64,000 nucleotides of DNA from Excoecaria cochinchinensis (taxonomy: Eukaryota; Streptophyta; Magnoliopsida; Malpighiales; Euphorbiaceae), in contig CANTUQ010000020.1 in NCBI GenBank assembly GCA_947683425.1, positions 6,327,001 to 6,391,000 of the forward strand. Reading direction: 5' to 3'. Position numbers and translations under genes: made by a program. Of this stretch, positions 23,706-35,894 are shown one piece after another (within the stretch, counting starts at the first letter, position 1; every line of letters starts with the position of its first letter). The notes under the pieces were generated by a model. The model saw only the letters and a list, made by a program, of their open reading frames with translations. It was not told the DNA's origin and made no database searches.

Positions 23706-25850
23706 TGGTGCTTGGATTTGATGGTTAAGCTGGTATGTGGATTGATGATTTAATCAATGTCTGGATTGATGATTGACTTGAGGCTTGGATATATGTTTAA
23801 TCGATGTCTGGATTGATGATTTGACCGATGTCATCACTCGGCTTTTGTCGGTGTCTGCCTCAAGTCTCTCTTTCTGCAAAATAAGGAAACTAAACTATGC
23901 AAAAATGGTGAGCATGCAAGTGAAATGCATAAATCATGCGGGAATGTAGGATAAAAATTCATCTATGTGAACTTGAAGATGATAGCCGGGCTAGCTGCAA
24001 TTTGCGATATAATTGATGCCTTTTAAGCTTCTTTTGAATTTCATGCCCTTCGGGATTGCGAGATTCTCACCTGGTACCTGTAGTCATTATTTGAAGGTAG
24101 TGCGTCCCTTGTGGATTTTCACACTAGCTTTTCTTAGTGGGAGATGCGTCCTTTGTGGATTTTCACATAACCCTGTACCTTATTTTTTTGCCTAGAATGG
24201 ACCCAACCCAATCCAGCGGCTTTTCTCTTTCTTTTTTTTTTGAAGGACAGACTGCCTGTTTTCAGGTTTTCACCCTATCCTTTTGCCTAGTTTTTGCTTA
24301 GAGCGCCAGTTACGGTTTTCACTCTAGCGGCTCTTTTATTTTTTTTTCTTTTTTTCTTTTTTTGAAGCTTGCTGAAGTTGTTGGCATGAATCTTTAGGGA
24401 GTCTTAGGACATGGTTGCATGAGCTTGATTCTTCTCATTTGATAGCAGGATGAATCGACTGAAGCGCTTGAGCGGTGGGCAATAGGCGACTTTGGTCACA
24501 CAAAGAGAACTGCTCTGATCACATCATTGCAGAAATGCATGTGTTTCAATTTGATTTCATTAAGCATGATCATTATTTTGGCATTGACTTTAAAAAATAC
24601 AAGACTTTAGCTAATCTCGAGATAGATCTTGAAAGCATCAAACTCCTGTTATCAATCAGCCCTCTCGGGTTTTATGATTGAAGATTTTCTCTCATCTCTT
24701 AATCTTTTTCTTTGAATGCGAATTCTAGATGCAACTTTGGGGATGAGACTTAACTCAAATGCATGAATGCACTCATGGCTCCTCGCTTTAAGCTCAAGAA
24801 ACACCATATGCCTCTTCTTACGTACCAAACCTTATTAGAAGGTCATCTTCGCTAATTGGATAAGACTGAACCAAGAATCAAAAGGTCTTACTTTGGTTGT
24901 AATGTTAGGCTTAGGTAGATGGCTATCAAAGGAGGATCAGGTCGTTAGAGAAAAATGGCCGCCATATTTTCTCGACTGGTGGATGAACCATTCTCAGCTC
25001 AGTTGTATATACAAAGGTATTCTTGAATTTGGATTTGATAACATTTTAGCTCATTTAAGATCAGATTGATAGTTAAAAAGGTAATTATCAAAACTCGTCA
25101 AGTGGTTATTATTTTGAGCTCAACTTTTTTTTTCTTTTTTTTTTTTTTAGGGAGCTCATGTCTTTGGCGCATGATTGAAACACTCTTCTCAAAGTGTAAA
25201 CTCATCCTTACCAAGGCAATTTTGATAACCCACAAAGAAATTGTTAATTGTTAAAATGTTCATCCATCCCTGCTAGAGAGGCCACTCTTCTAAGGGGAAG
25301 CCAAAATCATTTTAGGCGAGGGGATGGTTTTAACATGTGTAACAACAAAATTGGCACGCATTTAGCATACCCACATAAAGGCTCAATGGGCTAGCAAACG
25401 ATTGTGAAGTAAGGGTAGGAAATGGTCATTTAGGGAACTATACAAAGAAAATGTTGCCTAAATCATTTTCTAGGTTCCGTCTTATCCAGGGATCGCTTTG
25501 ACGGGTAATCAGAAAGGTTCTAGTGCTCTTAGTGAGTTTCCATCCAGTCCCCTAGTTGCAACTAGTTTTTTTTTTTTCTTTTTTTTTCTCTTTACAGGAG
25601 CTATGTCAGATGCTATCAAAATTTTCTTTGGGTTTCCCAAAGTTTTCGAGATTAACTGCAGTCATATTATTTGACTTAATGCCAAAGTTAATTTGTTATG
25701 ATCATGCGAAATGAAATCAATAGAAACATTATACAAATAAGCAAAATTGTTCTTTTTATTACAAATAGAAAATTGTAGCATAAAATGTTCTAGAAATAAA
25801 AAGAATTTCAGCATCTAAGAGCAATATAACTAGTGGACTGCAAGACACGG
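23706..25850. other. Non-coding interior of element A
   Basis: This is where pol would lie in an autonomous Tat-lineage element. The stretch has many stops in all frames, T-runs (for example 24230-24240, 25128-25150, 25567-25590) and a few imperfect short repeats (the 'gtggattttcac' phrase near 24111 and 24155). No RT, RNase H or integrase motif could be found. The small frames at 24013, 24475 and 25066 have no recognisable content. Confidence 0.6.
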
Positions 25851-27257
25851 TCATGTTCGCGGTGGAGGGACTGCATTATAACCTGCTTTCTTCTTTTTCT
25901 CTCTCTTCTCAGGATCTGTGATCTGATTGGTGTCAATGAGATCCTGGATCTTGTTTCTCAGAATACGGCAATGGTCAGTCAAATGGCCGGTGTGCTGGTG
26001 GTAAGCGCAGTACTGATCACCTCTATGTCCCGGCTGTCCCTGACTCAAGGCTGGTCTGGGTGGCAATGGCTGCAACTTGCCTTCTTTCATTAGTTTTTCC
26101 AGTACCCAAGATAGAGAGCGGCCTAAGTTGGAGTAATATCTTTGACCCTGCCCAACTCCAGTAGCTGAGACCTCTGCCGTCCTACCGTTTCTGGTGTTGC
26201 TGCCTCCAGCTCTGCCTGATTTGAATCCCGACTGGTTCCCATAGCCTTTCCCAGCAAAGTTATTTTGGCTTGCTTTCTTTGCCAGGTAAGCCGCCTCAGC
26301 TTCTATAGCGATATCCTTAAGCAACTCCCAGTCCTTGAGCCCCTTAAAACTGAGCAAGTCCCTTAAGTAAGGGCATGAGTTTCTGATAAACAACCTGATC
26401 TGGTCTGCAGTGTCAGGCTTCCTCTTAATCTCCATGACCCTGTTTCTCCATCTTGTAAGGTACTCATGGAATGACTCATCATTCTTCTGCTGTAGAAGCT
26501 CGAGGTCTTTTAGGGTGACCTCCATCCTGGTGCTGCAGTCGTACTGCTTCATGAATTCTTCGGTCAAAAGGTCCCAGTCCTCTTTGGACCTCCTATCCAA
26601 CCCGTGGTACCAGTCAACTGCCGGGCCCACCAGACTAAGGCAGAAATATTCCACCTTCTGCTTCTTGCTCAGCCCTGTGCCTTTCATGACCAGGGTGTAC
26701 TGCTTGATGTGGGCGGATGGGTCAGAGGTGCCATCAAATTTCGGTAGCTCGGGCATCTTGAATCTTTGGGGCAGTAGCTCTTCATCCCCCAGATCTCTGT
26801 CTTCTGGGTTGATCCCCTTGCCTGCTGACAGCATGCGGGTGATAGCTTCGATCTGCTATCTCATACCTCTTAAAGCTTCATCCTCTACTCTGGGTGCTCT
26901 GGGCCTTACAGCTTGGTGGACTATCGGCACCACTTCTTCTTCTTCCTCCATCAGGAAATCATCGTTGGGGTTATGGATCCTTTCCCCTCTTGGCTCGATG
27001 GGTGCGGCAGCTCTGTGCTCATTATTGGGTTGACGAGCAGCAGCTCCAACGAAGGGAGCCTCCCCGCCAGCAGGTGGTTCGGCTTGCCCCCGAGGAGGGG
27101 CTACTTGTGGCTGTAGAGCAGCAGGCGGCTGTGGGGCTGCAGGTGGATGGGCAATCCTTTTAGCCATGGCACCCATCATATCCATCATTCTTCGTTCAAA
27201 ATCCTCTAGCCTCCTAGCTAGGTCTTGAGTGGTCAAAACTCCAGGTTCTTCTGCCAT
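25851..27257 (-). pseudogene. Gag of Tat-like element A, broken by one in-frame TAG
   Basis: One frame runs from an ATG at 27257 to the stop at 25851 (468 residues) but is interrupted by a TAG at 26856-26858 (codon 134). The N-terminal part begins with a likely coiled coil (DLARRLEDFERRMMDMMGAM), then a Pro/Ala/Gln-rich linker and an acidic run. After the stop comes the retrotransposon Gag (capsid) domain: FKMPELPKFDGTSDPSAHI, then the AVDWYHGL and LTEEFMKQY blocks, then YLTRWRNRV. A C-terminal CX2HX4HX4C finger (CAYHQHTGHLTDHC) typical of Tat/Ogre Gags is present. Gag would form the virus-like particle. The open frame extends upstream to 27524, without ATG there, so the start is uncertain. 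Confidence 0.8.
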
Positions 27258-28168
27258 TGGTGGCTCTACAGAGGCTTCACTGATTGATGAGGATGACTCA
27301 GAATCCCAGTCAGACACTAGTTTCGGCAACTCAAAGAGCAGATTTGTCCTTATTAACCGACCGTCGGAACCTCTAGTCCACTTAGATGAATCTATGATGG
27401 CTGAAAAAATTAGATTGTTAGGATGATGCATGAATGACATATACAATGCATGATAGTGAGCTATGCAACATTTACAATCACATGCAAGCAAGTAGATCCT
27501 TCCAACCTTATTACTCCCATACACGAGGTACTGCGGTCTCTTTCCTAGGTGGGCTTAATCCATGGGTTAGCGGGGAACCCAATGGATGCGTATGGTGCTC
27601 GGTGAAGAACCGGCATCATAACATCTCTTATCTAATGTGCAAGCACATGGGTTATGATCGTTATGTATTTAGGCAACCCGAACAAGTTGACATGGGCCTA
27701 TCGGGGCATGAAAGCCTTTGATTAGGTGACCAATCAAATTATTTGGGTTTGTCCAATACAAAATGATCCACATAGCAAGCATAGTATTAAGGTTCATATC
27801 ACCTAAAGGAAGTATCTATTGCCATTACATGAGCTTTGGTCAAAGGGTGGTGTTACTTTAGGGCTACCCAAGCATGATCCCTGCTGACGGGTCTAGCTCA
27901 TCACGAGCGTAACGACCGATTGGGTCACCATTTAATATACCATGATGGTACGAGGCTTGGGCTGGTGATTATCCTTAACACTTTCCCAAATTGAGTGAAA
28001 ATGAGGTCGTGCTTCAGGAACGCACCGGGGCTAAAAGAGGGACCAAACTAGCATAGATCTAAGGCTCTAATGAGATGCAATGCAGTTTTGAAAGAAGATG
28101 AAATTTTTAAATTAAAACTCAATTATAATTTTTAATCAAGGTACTTTCAAATCGAAGTCTCGAGTATG

Positions 28169-28186
28169 TCCCCAGCGGAGTCGCCA
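28169..28186 (-). other. Primer binding site of element A, tRNA-Arg type
   Basis: The minus strand reads TGGCGACTCCGCTGGGGA one base after the 5' LTR. It differs by one base from the site at 122-139. The assignment to tRNA-Arg follows the known Ogre/Tat use. Confidence 0.65.
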
Positions 28187-30345
28187 CTGTAACGCGCGCC
28201 GGATCCCCGCGGCCGCCCATGGGACCGCCCGCTTGAGGGCGATCGGGGCATTTGTGGGTCCGTTGACAGCTTGCAATAAATTGCAAGTGCGTCTATGTTG
28301 GGCAACAAGGAGGTTTCATGGAGTCGCCACCCAATAGAACATTGGGAAAGTTTCTCTCGCCTCGGAGAGCCTAAGACTGCGCTTAGTATCCATTTTGGGC
28401 CAGCCAAAGGGGGAAGGTAAACCTCTCGCCCTAAGGAGCCTAGGATTAACGCTAAAGCCTCGTGACACAAGAGGTGTCTTGGAGGGTAAACCTCTAGCCT
28501 CTTGAGCCCAAAGACCAGAGCTGGTTCGGGACTTCTCATTTATTTATACCTTGATTAATATTATAATTAAGTTTTGAATTCATTGTTTCATCAACTTTCC
28601 ACACAATGCAATTTAAATTAAAGGCGCAATCATTCATATCAAAAGCGGTAAATGTAAGCAAAATCCAAAATAAAGCATTTAAAAATAAATTACAATAACA
28701 CTAGGAGCGGAATACAACTCCCATTTATAAAAGTGAAATACATGCATAAAACGGGTTATTCATTAATAGTGAGAACATTGGTCCTCGCATGCATATTTAT
28801 TATGAAACAGTTTTGATGTGATGATTTATTTGAGTATGAAAAACTAGGACATTGGTCCCCTTTTATTCAAAAAATGTCAAGTTAATTAATAGAAACGTTT
28901 TTGTGATTTTCTTTCTAGCGTGCCTAAATAAAGAATTTTACAAGAAAGTTATATGGCAAAATTAAATAAAATATTACAAATAAAGAAAATAAATATATGA
29001 GCCAAACGAGCCTTTTTGGACCTCCCGATGTGCTCGCAAAAATGCCCAAGCGAAAAAATGAGATTAGACATAAAAGCAAATACAATTAAAACAATGTTAG
29101 TGATTAAATCAATTAAACATACAAAATAATGAATAACAAATTAAAATAAAATAAGATGATATGAAAAGAATGATAATGGAATCAAAAATATTAACAAACC
29201 AAAATAAATGAGAAACATGGATTATGTGTGATAAATGATTAAATGATGTGATGAAAATAAAATATAACATGTTAATTAAATAATACATGTAAAAATATGA
29301 ACATGATAACAATGATGATGAAGATAAACGAATCAAAGAATATATAAAATAATAAAGGAAAGAATAATTAAAGAAAACAATTAAAGAATGATGAAAACAA
29401 TTAAATGAACAATATGATTAATTAAATATGTTCACAAATGATATAAACCATTTACATGGCAAAAGATCAATTAAAATGAATTTATTAATTACATGTTAAA
29501 AATAATGATGAATTAAAGTGAAATAAATTAATTACATGTTAAAATTAATAAACAATCAATATTTATGTGAATAAAAATCATATATAAACAAATTAAATAA
29601 AACAAATCTGAAATAAATAAAATAAAATATACATAAATAAATTAGATATGAACCAAAAGAAATAATAAAAACAAGCCCAGAATGTTTACCCTCAGAGTTT
29701 CGGATTCGATGAAGGTAAAAGATGATTGATTTCTTTGTTTGGTGATTCACAATATTAGAGTGAAATATGATGAAAATGCTGGAATTTTATTCCAAGAAAC
29801 ATAAAAAAAATGATCAAAAATTCTTTAAGAACAAAGAATTGATACCTTTGCCTAAAGAAATGATTTTGATCAAAAAAAGCTTTCATTGATTAAAATAAAG
29901 AAAAATGATTTCAAGAACAATCAATCACTTTGTTCATAAAAAATTGATTAAAGTTTTATTTTAGAAAATCAAATAAAAATTAGATTTTGATGACAAACAA
30001 TTATTTTATTTGTCTCAAAATCAATTTTTTATCAAAAAGAGAGTCAAAACAAAATCAACGAAAAAGTTTTATTGAACACAAAATAAAAGGTTAAAAACAA
30101 TTTTGAGAACAAATAATTATTCTATTTGTCTCAAAAATTAAATCAAACAACAAAACTTCCTCTAAAAAATATGTTTAGAAGAAATTATGTTGGAAAAAGA
30201 ATGAAACAATTGATTTTCTTTTTGATTTTTGGTTGGGGAATAAATCTGGAATTTTTGGTGGAAGAAGAAGAAGAAGAAAAAGATGAAGAGAAAAATCTGG
30301 TCTAAAAAAATGTGGAGAGGAGGCTCCTTTGATTTCATCATAAAA

Positions 30346-30353
30346 TATTTATA
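30346..30353 (-). promoter_or_regulatory. TATA box of the element A 5' LTR
   Basis: Minus-strand TATAAATA, about 700 bp into the LTR, downstream of the GC-rich block. Conserved in all three Tat-like LTRs of the window. Confidence 0.65.
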
Positions 30354-30582
30354 GGATAAAATAGGTTGCCCTAATTTAATTAAGGAAAAAAACCTATTTT
30401 AACCCAAAATTATTTTATTTTTAATGATAAAATCAAGTTTTATTATTTAATTACCTAAAAAAATATTTTAGAATTTAATTTGAAGTCAAAAACCCCAAAA
30501 CAAATGGGATAAAAAACGGATTTTTGGGTGAAAAAATCGGAAAAAAATGCTGAAAAGAAGGATTTTTGGGTATCAGACCCTG

Positions 30583-30609
30583 TAGCGACGGCCGGTATGC
30601 CCGTCGCTA
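30583..30609 (-). repeat. CG-rich inverted repeat in Tat-like LTR (right copy)
   Basis: TAGCGACGG and CCGTCGCTA, perfect 9-bp arms with a 9-base spacer. It lies in the GC-rich block upstream of the TATA box. Confidence 0.65.
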
Positions 30610-31662
30610 TAGAGCGGCGGGCGTCGGAGCGGCATCCAGGCGATCCGCGCGCGCTGGCGCTCGCGTACGAGCGCTCCGTGCGGCGCTCAGCGTGCGCGAT
30701 GCTGCGCGCGCCTTTAGCGACGCGCAGCATCGGCGACGCTGAGCGTCGCCTTTGCGCTCGCTGCGTGATGGGCGCCAGCGCGCTGCCGCAGGCGCGCCGC
30801 CGCGCCCGACACTCGCGATCCGACTTTTTTTTTTAAAAAAAATTTTAAATTGACTAAAAACACTATAATTTTAAGCCCCCATTTTTCAAAATTAATTTTT
30901 TAAATATTTGTTTTTTATTATTTTTTAATTTTTCACTCTAAAATGCAAATTTGACGAGAAAACCATCACTTTTAACCTTTTAAGCCTGTGAAGGCAATTA
31001 TCATCATTGGGTAACTTCGATCTAGGCTTACTCAGGACCCGGTGTCTACAGGAGAGATTGTAACAACCCAAAACAGGCCTGGTCAGAATTTGCTTGCGAA
31101 GTCGGGAACGGAAGGGTATTTTAGTAATTTGTGCATGAGGAAGATTGGATAAAAAAGACTTAATTGCAAAGTAATTAATTAAATAAGTTTAGTGAGGAAA
31201 TTATTTGGTGTGCATGTGGTGCATGGAAGTAGGATATAAGTGGGTTAAGAGGTTTTATAGTGTGGGTTTGTGGGTATGGTGCCTAGGATGTAACAAGTGA
31301 TTTATTGGAGATGATTAGGTGTGAGTGGAGTTTGGTGCCATGGAATTTAAGTCATTGATTTGAGGGATCAACTATGGTACATATGTTATATGGTGTGTTA
31401 GTGCATAAAGTCAAAGATGAGATTAAGGGGTCCAATAGTGGAGTGACATGTGTGTGGTTGTTGGGAGCATTGAATGGAGATTTGAAAGGGGAAGAGAGAG
31501 GGGAGGAAGAAGTGGTAGCTTCCCGTGGAAGCCACTTCATTTGGCCCTCTCATTTCTCACGCCTCTCTCTCTCTTTCTTATCTTCATTTTCTGCTCTCTC
31601 TTCCTTTGCATGTGGGTTTTCCTCAAGCTTTAAGTTAGGGTTTGAGTTGTGAAGGATTCTAA

Positions 31663-31672
31663 GAGGTAAGTG
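31663..31672 (+). other. Putative leader splice donor, family B LTR 2
   Basis: GAG/GTAAGTG with GT at 31666-31667, conserved with the other Tekay-type LTRs. The candidate acceptor is the GTCTAG before the gag ATG at 35191. Confidence 0.45.
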
Positions 31673-32454
31673 GCTGTTTTTGCTTTGGGTTTTCTCCTTC
31701 TTCTCCTTTTACGGGTTGGTCTGGGTTTTTAAAGGTTATGTTCTTGGATTAAGAGATTTTGTGGGTTTTGTTGTGCAAGTTTGTGGTGGCAAGAAGAAGT
31801 CTAAAGGCAAAGAGAAGATTGAAGAGTGAAGATCAGCCGGGTTGTGCTTCAAAGAGGTTTGGGAGTTTGATTTCTGCATTTAAGTTTAATTTGTCTTCGC
31901 CTAAATCTCCTTGGATCATGAGTTTGTGTTGTGTTTGTTTTTCAGCTTTGATATGAGTTTATGCATGTATTAGTTTGGGTAAATGTGATAGTAATCCATG
32001 TTATTGATTGAGATGAATGTATATAAGGGTTGGCTTTGAAATGCATGAGTTTTGGCAATTCAGTTCCGTTTTTATTTGACCTTTGTGTATTATTTTTATC
32101 ATAAATAGAGTTTTAGACCTCAACAATGTATGATTCTTAAGCCATTAGAACCATGACTTCCATGCCTTTAAAAGTCTTAATATGTCCTTGGGCTAATTCT
32201 TGCTCTAAGACCCTAAATTTTTGATAAAACCATAGTATCTCTTGTTGTGTCGGGTTGTTTGACCAGTTTGGGTTGTTGAGAGCATATCTGGAGTTCTAGA
32301 TGTTCTTTTGATCTAAAATTTATTGCTTTTGAACGTTAACATCCTAGGGAACATTTGTTAAGAAGGAAGTTTTGGCTAAAAATGAGGTTTAGAGGTTGGT
32401 GTAGTCAACACAAGTCAGGGGCGTTAAGCAGTCTTTTTAGGTATCTGAGGTGAG

Positions 32455-32492
32455 CCTCTGTCGCGAGCGCGACAGGGTCGCGACCTCGCGAC
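32455..32492 (+). repeat. CpG-rich dyad module, single (family B LTR 2)
   Basis: TGTCGCGAGCGCGACA followed by GGTCGCGACCTCGCGAC. CpGs are better kept here than at 49322. Confidence 0.75.
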
Positions 32493-33009
32493 AAAAAAAC
32501 TTGTTTTAAGCCTTTTTTTCTTTATTTTTGAGCTCTGGGTTGACCCGGATCAATCCCATACCTTTCCCATCAGCTTATTATGATGTTTAGGGTAATTAAT
32601 GGCTATTTAAGTAGTTGTCTTTGGGAAAAACTTATGAGTATGATTAGGATTGGAGACCTAGCTAGTGAATAACAATAGATATAACTCTGTTAAGGATGGT
32701 TTATGGATGAGTGTTGATATGTAGATCTCCTGAGTAACCTAAGCACGATGTACTATATATTTGAATGCATATTAACATGGGTGTGATTGAGATGAATGAC
32801 GTATAGTGCTTATATTGTAGATTGTGTAAATGGTTATTGTTAGTGACATGATTTATTTGGAATTCTTGGTATGGATGTTGTGTTTATATTGTCAATGATG
32901 TGTGGCTTGTTGGAGATGAGGTAAGTTGACGTTTTGATGTTTGGTTTGAGATTGGGTATTGTGAAGTGGAGTTTTCTACAGATTTCTCGTGTAAGGGTTG
33001 AAATTCATG

Positions 33010-33355
33010 ACTCTGTTGCGAGCGCGACATTGTCGCGAGGTTGCGACAGAGCCCGGTGAAAGCAGCCCTCGCATGCATCCGAGCTCTCCGCCGAGCCGTG
33101 CAGCGGAGCCTCTGTCACAAGCACGACAGAGAGCTCGGCTGCCGATCTCAATTGGGTGATCCTCTGTCGCAAGCACGCTGTCGAGCGCGAGCGTGACAGA
33201 TCGAGCTAGCAGCTTACTGTCGCGAGCGCGACACCTATCGCGTGCACGACAGTGAAATGTGTATAGTTCCCTCGCGAGATCGCGAAGGTTGCTGTGATCG
33301 CGACCTGGGCCAAGTCGCCTCTATTGCGTTCGCGACATCCATCGTGAGAGCGACA
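33010..33355 (+). repeat. CpG-rich dyad module cluster (family B LTR 2)
   Basis: Multiple imperfect GTCGCGA..GCGACA dyads in 350 bp of otherwise AT-rich LTR, partly decayed to TpG/CpA. Confidence 0.75.
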
Positions 33356-35067
33356 CTTCTGGTTTCCAAATTGAGTTTTCTTTTGTGTTTCCAATGTTTG
33401 AATTCCGAAATTGTGATGCCTTTAGGTTTATACTTGGACTATTTTTTTTTTAAGTATATTAATATAATTGGATGTATTATGCATGTGCAGTGTTATGAAT
33501 TATATGATTGTGATATGATAAATTATGCGCCATGATGTGAGGCATGATTGTATTACGCATGACCTGCGAGAGTCAGTCTAGTGGATAGTTAGGCATGCCT
33601 AATAGAGTCTCTTAGCTGCAGCGCCCTTTGAATGTTTGGACCCTAATCAGGTCCCCGTTTTGTTCCTCGCGAACCCTTTATGTATTCGGATCCTCACGAT
33701 CCTTTTTAATGTGTTTGGATCTTATTTAAGATCCCCCTTAGTAAAACGTTTTAAATGTGGTAAAATTAAACGGTTTTCGATTCGTAGCTGTAAGGTACCC
33801 CTGTGGCTGATCTGTACCCGTAAGGTACTTCCCGTATACTCGTTATCCACTATTGTGAGTCAGCAGGTTCTTTGTTGTTTTGTCTTGCTTTGAAATATCT
33901 ATAAGAATGTGACATCCGAATGAGAATGATAATGATTTGAGGAATCAGTTTATATGTATATGAACTTGGGTATGAGCTTTAGAATGTATGTCTTTATTAT
34001 GCAAGCATGATTTTTATATCTAACACCATTATTCGTACTTGTCATGTGATGTGTTATAAGTTTCAGAATGCTTTAAATGTGATTCGACTAATATATTTAC
34101 GTATGTGACTCAAACATGGTTTAATTATATATAAGCATGTGAATCGGATCAGTTGTGACTGTAAGTATGTATAATTTAACTATACTTTCCGCATGGCGAT
34201 GTTATGAATGTGATGTTATGTGATTATGTCTTCGGTCTCTGCTATTGGAGTGTTTTCGGTATATTATTTTATGTATTAGAGTTGCGCAACAGAAGTGTGG
34301 TGCTTTGAATGTTGTCCCTTGGGTTTGGCTAATGTGTGTGTATGGCATGATAAAAGTATGTTTAGATAACTAGTGTTCTTGGCATGATAGTTGGGTGCGT
34401 TACTGTATGATAATTCTATTGCATGTGAATGGGTTTTCAGTTAAGGGGTACATGGGTATATGTATGTGTTTATAAACTTTCGAATGCATGGCTCTTATGC
34501 AGGTATGTATATCTATCTGCTGTGATTATTTGCATATGCCATTCGTGTATGTGATTTGCTTTGGCGACCATTGTGAATGGCCGTCCATATTGCTTGTGTG
34601 TTCTCTCCACTAAGTGTTTATCGCTTAGCACGGATTCCTTCCCGTGCAGGTTGCAGGTTTGGTTCTGTTCGAGTCGCGCATCTGCAAGGTCGGCCACGTA
34701 GAATTTAGAAGTTTTGTTATGTGATCAGCTTCTGTATTTTGGATTTTTCTTATTCCTGTAGTCTTATGTATCTGTAAGGTTTTGGATATTATTTTGGGTT
34801 ATGTAAACGTTATTATTTTTATATATTAAGTTACTCCTTCGTTTCATCTTTCGCCTTATGCTTCCGCTGAATGATTATATGTATGTATGTGAGTTGTTGT
34901 ATGTTTAGTTATTGTTCCTTTAAAGTTTTAATTTCTTTTGTATTTTCGTATGTATGTTATACATAAATGTATGCTTCCGCTTGGTGTGTGTGTGTGTGAG
35001 TAAGCGTCGGGTAGCGCGCCCGCCGGCGCCCTTCCAACGGGGGCGACGGTGGGGGTGTTACAGTTAG

Positions 35068-35080
35068 TGGTATCAGAGCC
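35068..35080 (+). other. Primer binding site, initiator tRNA-Met
   Basis: TGGTATCAGAGCC five bases after LTR 2. Confidence 0.9.
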
Positions 35081-35190
35081 CAGGTTTGGCGGTTCTGGTT
35101 GTCTTGTTTGTTATGTGTTGAGTCTATGCATGAGAGTCGGTTTCGTGTCGTGGCCTAATGCATATGTGTCTTGTCTTGTGTCGTGTCTAG

Positions 35191-35790
35191 ATGGAGTCTG
35201 ATCCGAGTGAGAATGTGGGCGAGACAACGGAAAGTGTGAACCCAGTTAGTGCTGATCAGAATGTTTTCGAGCATCCTCCAGTTGAAGATTCCGTTCCTGT
35301 TTCTGATGATAGGACATTAGTCCAAGGGTTGATTCGGATTTTGGATAGACTGACTGCTCCTCGTGCTTCTCAAGAATTTGTGCGGCATGTTCCCCAAAAG
35401 AGAAAAAGATCGGGTAGAGAAGTGTTAGCGGGTAAGAGAATTCGAGAACCTCCGATGTGTCAACAATATCAGAAGCAATATGGGGACAAGTGTAAGAAGA
35501 AGTGGGTACCGCCTATATGTCAGCACTGTCAGAAGCGACATCGAGGTCCGTGTCATAAGCTCACAGGTGCTTGTTTTGGATGTGGCAACATGGGACACCG
35601 GATTGCCGATTGTCCTAAGAAGATGAGTCAGAATCTAGCTCAGCAGGCTAGAAAAGATGTGGAGTTGCTTCGACCTATGCGAGCATCATCGGGATCAGTC
35701 AGGAAGTTAGATGCCTCCAAGGTTTCAGCCAGAGTATCTGTCTCTAACTGCATAGAACTGATTGAATCTGCAGAGCCTTTCAGTAAGTAG
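35191..35790 (+). CDS. C-terminal Gag-like protein with zinc knuckles, family B copy 2
   Basis: A 199-residue frame, almost identical to the copy at 19154; it lacks one Glu codon near residue 157 and has a few substitutions (for example D2E, I37V). The same features are kept: acidic N-terminus, basic patch, the degenerate C/Y/Y/C copy at residues 90-101, the CX2CX3HX3C module at 110-121 and the CX2CX4HX4C knuckle at 128-141. The one codon-sized indel and the few substitutions leave the frame open. It starts at an ATG directly after GTCTAG. The function (RNA packaging for a trans-mobilised element) is inferred from the family. Confidence 0.75.
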   Translation: MESDPSENVGETTESVNPVSADQNVFEHPPVEDSVPVSDDRTLVQGLIRILDRLTAPRASQEFVRHVPQKRKRSGREVLAGKRIREPPMCQQYQKQYGDKCKKKWVPPICQHCQKRHRGPCHKLTGACFGCGNMGHRIADCPKKMSQNLAQQARKDVELLRPMRASSGSVRKLDASKVSARVSVSNCIELIESAEPFSK

Positions 35791-35858
35791 GTGTTGTAAG
35801 TTTTTATTTAAGTCGATTTTGTTTGTTTGGGTTGTCTGGATGCAAGTGTTTAGCGGGA

Positions 35859-35878
35859 AAATTTCGAGGACGAAATTT
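35859..35878 (+). other. Hairpin beside the polypurine tract, internal region 2
   Basis: AAATTTCG-AGGA-CGAAATTT, the same as at 19825-19844. Confidence 0.7.
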
Positions 35879-35881
35879 CTT

Positions 35882-35894
35882 AAGGGGGAGAGAT
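35882..35894 (+). other. Polypurine tract of internal region 2
   Basis: AAGGGGGAGAGAT immediately before TGTAACAACCC of LTR 3. This is the intact version of the tract split at 19857. Confidence 0.85.

Larger units (their letters stand above)
19858..31050 (-). mobile_element. Tat/Ogre-like gag-only LTR retrotransposon (element A), complete
   Basis: Flanked by GGAGA on both sides (19853-19857 and 31051-31055). It has two near-identical LTRs of about 2.87 kb, an Arg-type PBS, a gag frame on the minus strand and a PPT. The internal region is only 5.45 kb, and the space after gag holds a tandem repeat array and non-coding DNA, so protease, RT, RNase H and integrase are all absent. The near-identity of the LTRs points to a recent insertion, so it was probably mobilised by an autonomous relative. 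Confidence 0.9.
28188..31050 (-). repeat. Element A 5' LTR (right copy)
   Basis: Runs from TGTAACGCGCGCC to GTGTCTACA (2863 bp). On the minus strand it begins TGTAGACACCGGG and ends next to the PBS, so this is the promoter-bearing LTR. The GC-rich block lies at about 30580-30825. Confidence 0.9.
31059..35062 (+). repeat. Family B LTR 2
   Basis: 4004 bp, TGTAACAACCC to GGGTGTTACA, uninterrupted. It serves as the reference copy. It is very similar to LTR 1 and less similar to the right part of LTR 3. Leader, donor-like site (31666) and CpG modules are in the same places as in LTR 1. Confidence 0.9.

Noticed and set aside
26410..27163. Plus-strand open frames opposite the element A gag
   Set aside because: Antisense shadows of the Gag frame, which has the clear capsid and zinc-finger motifs.
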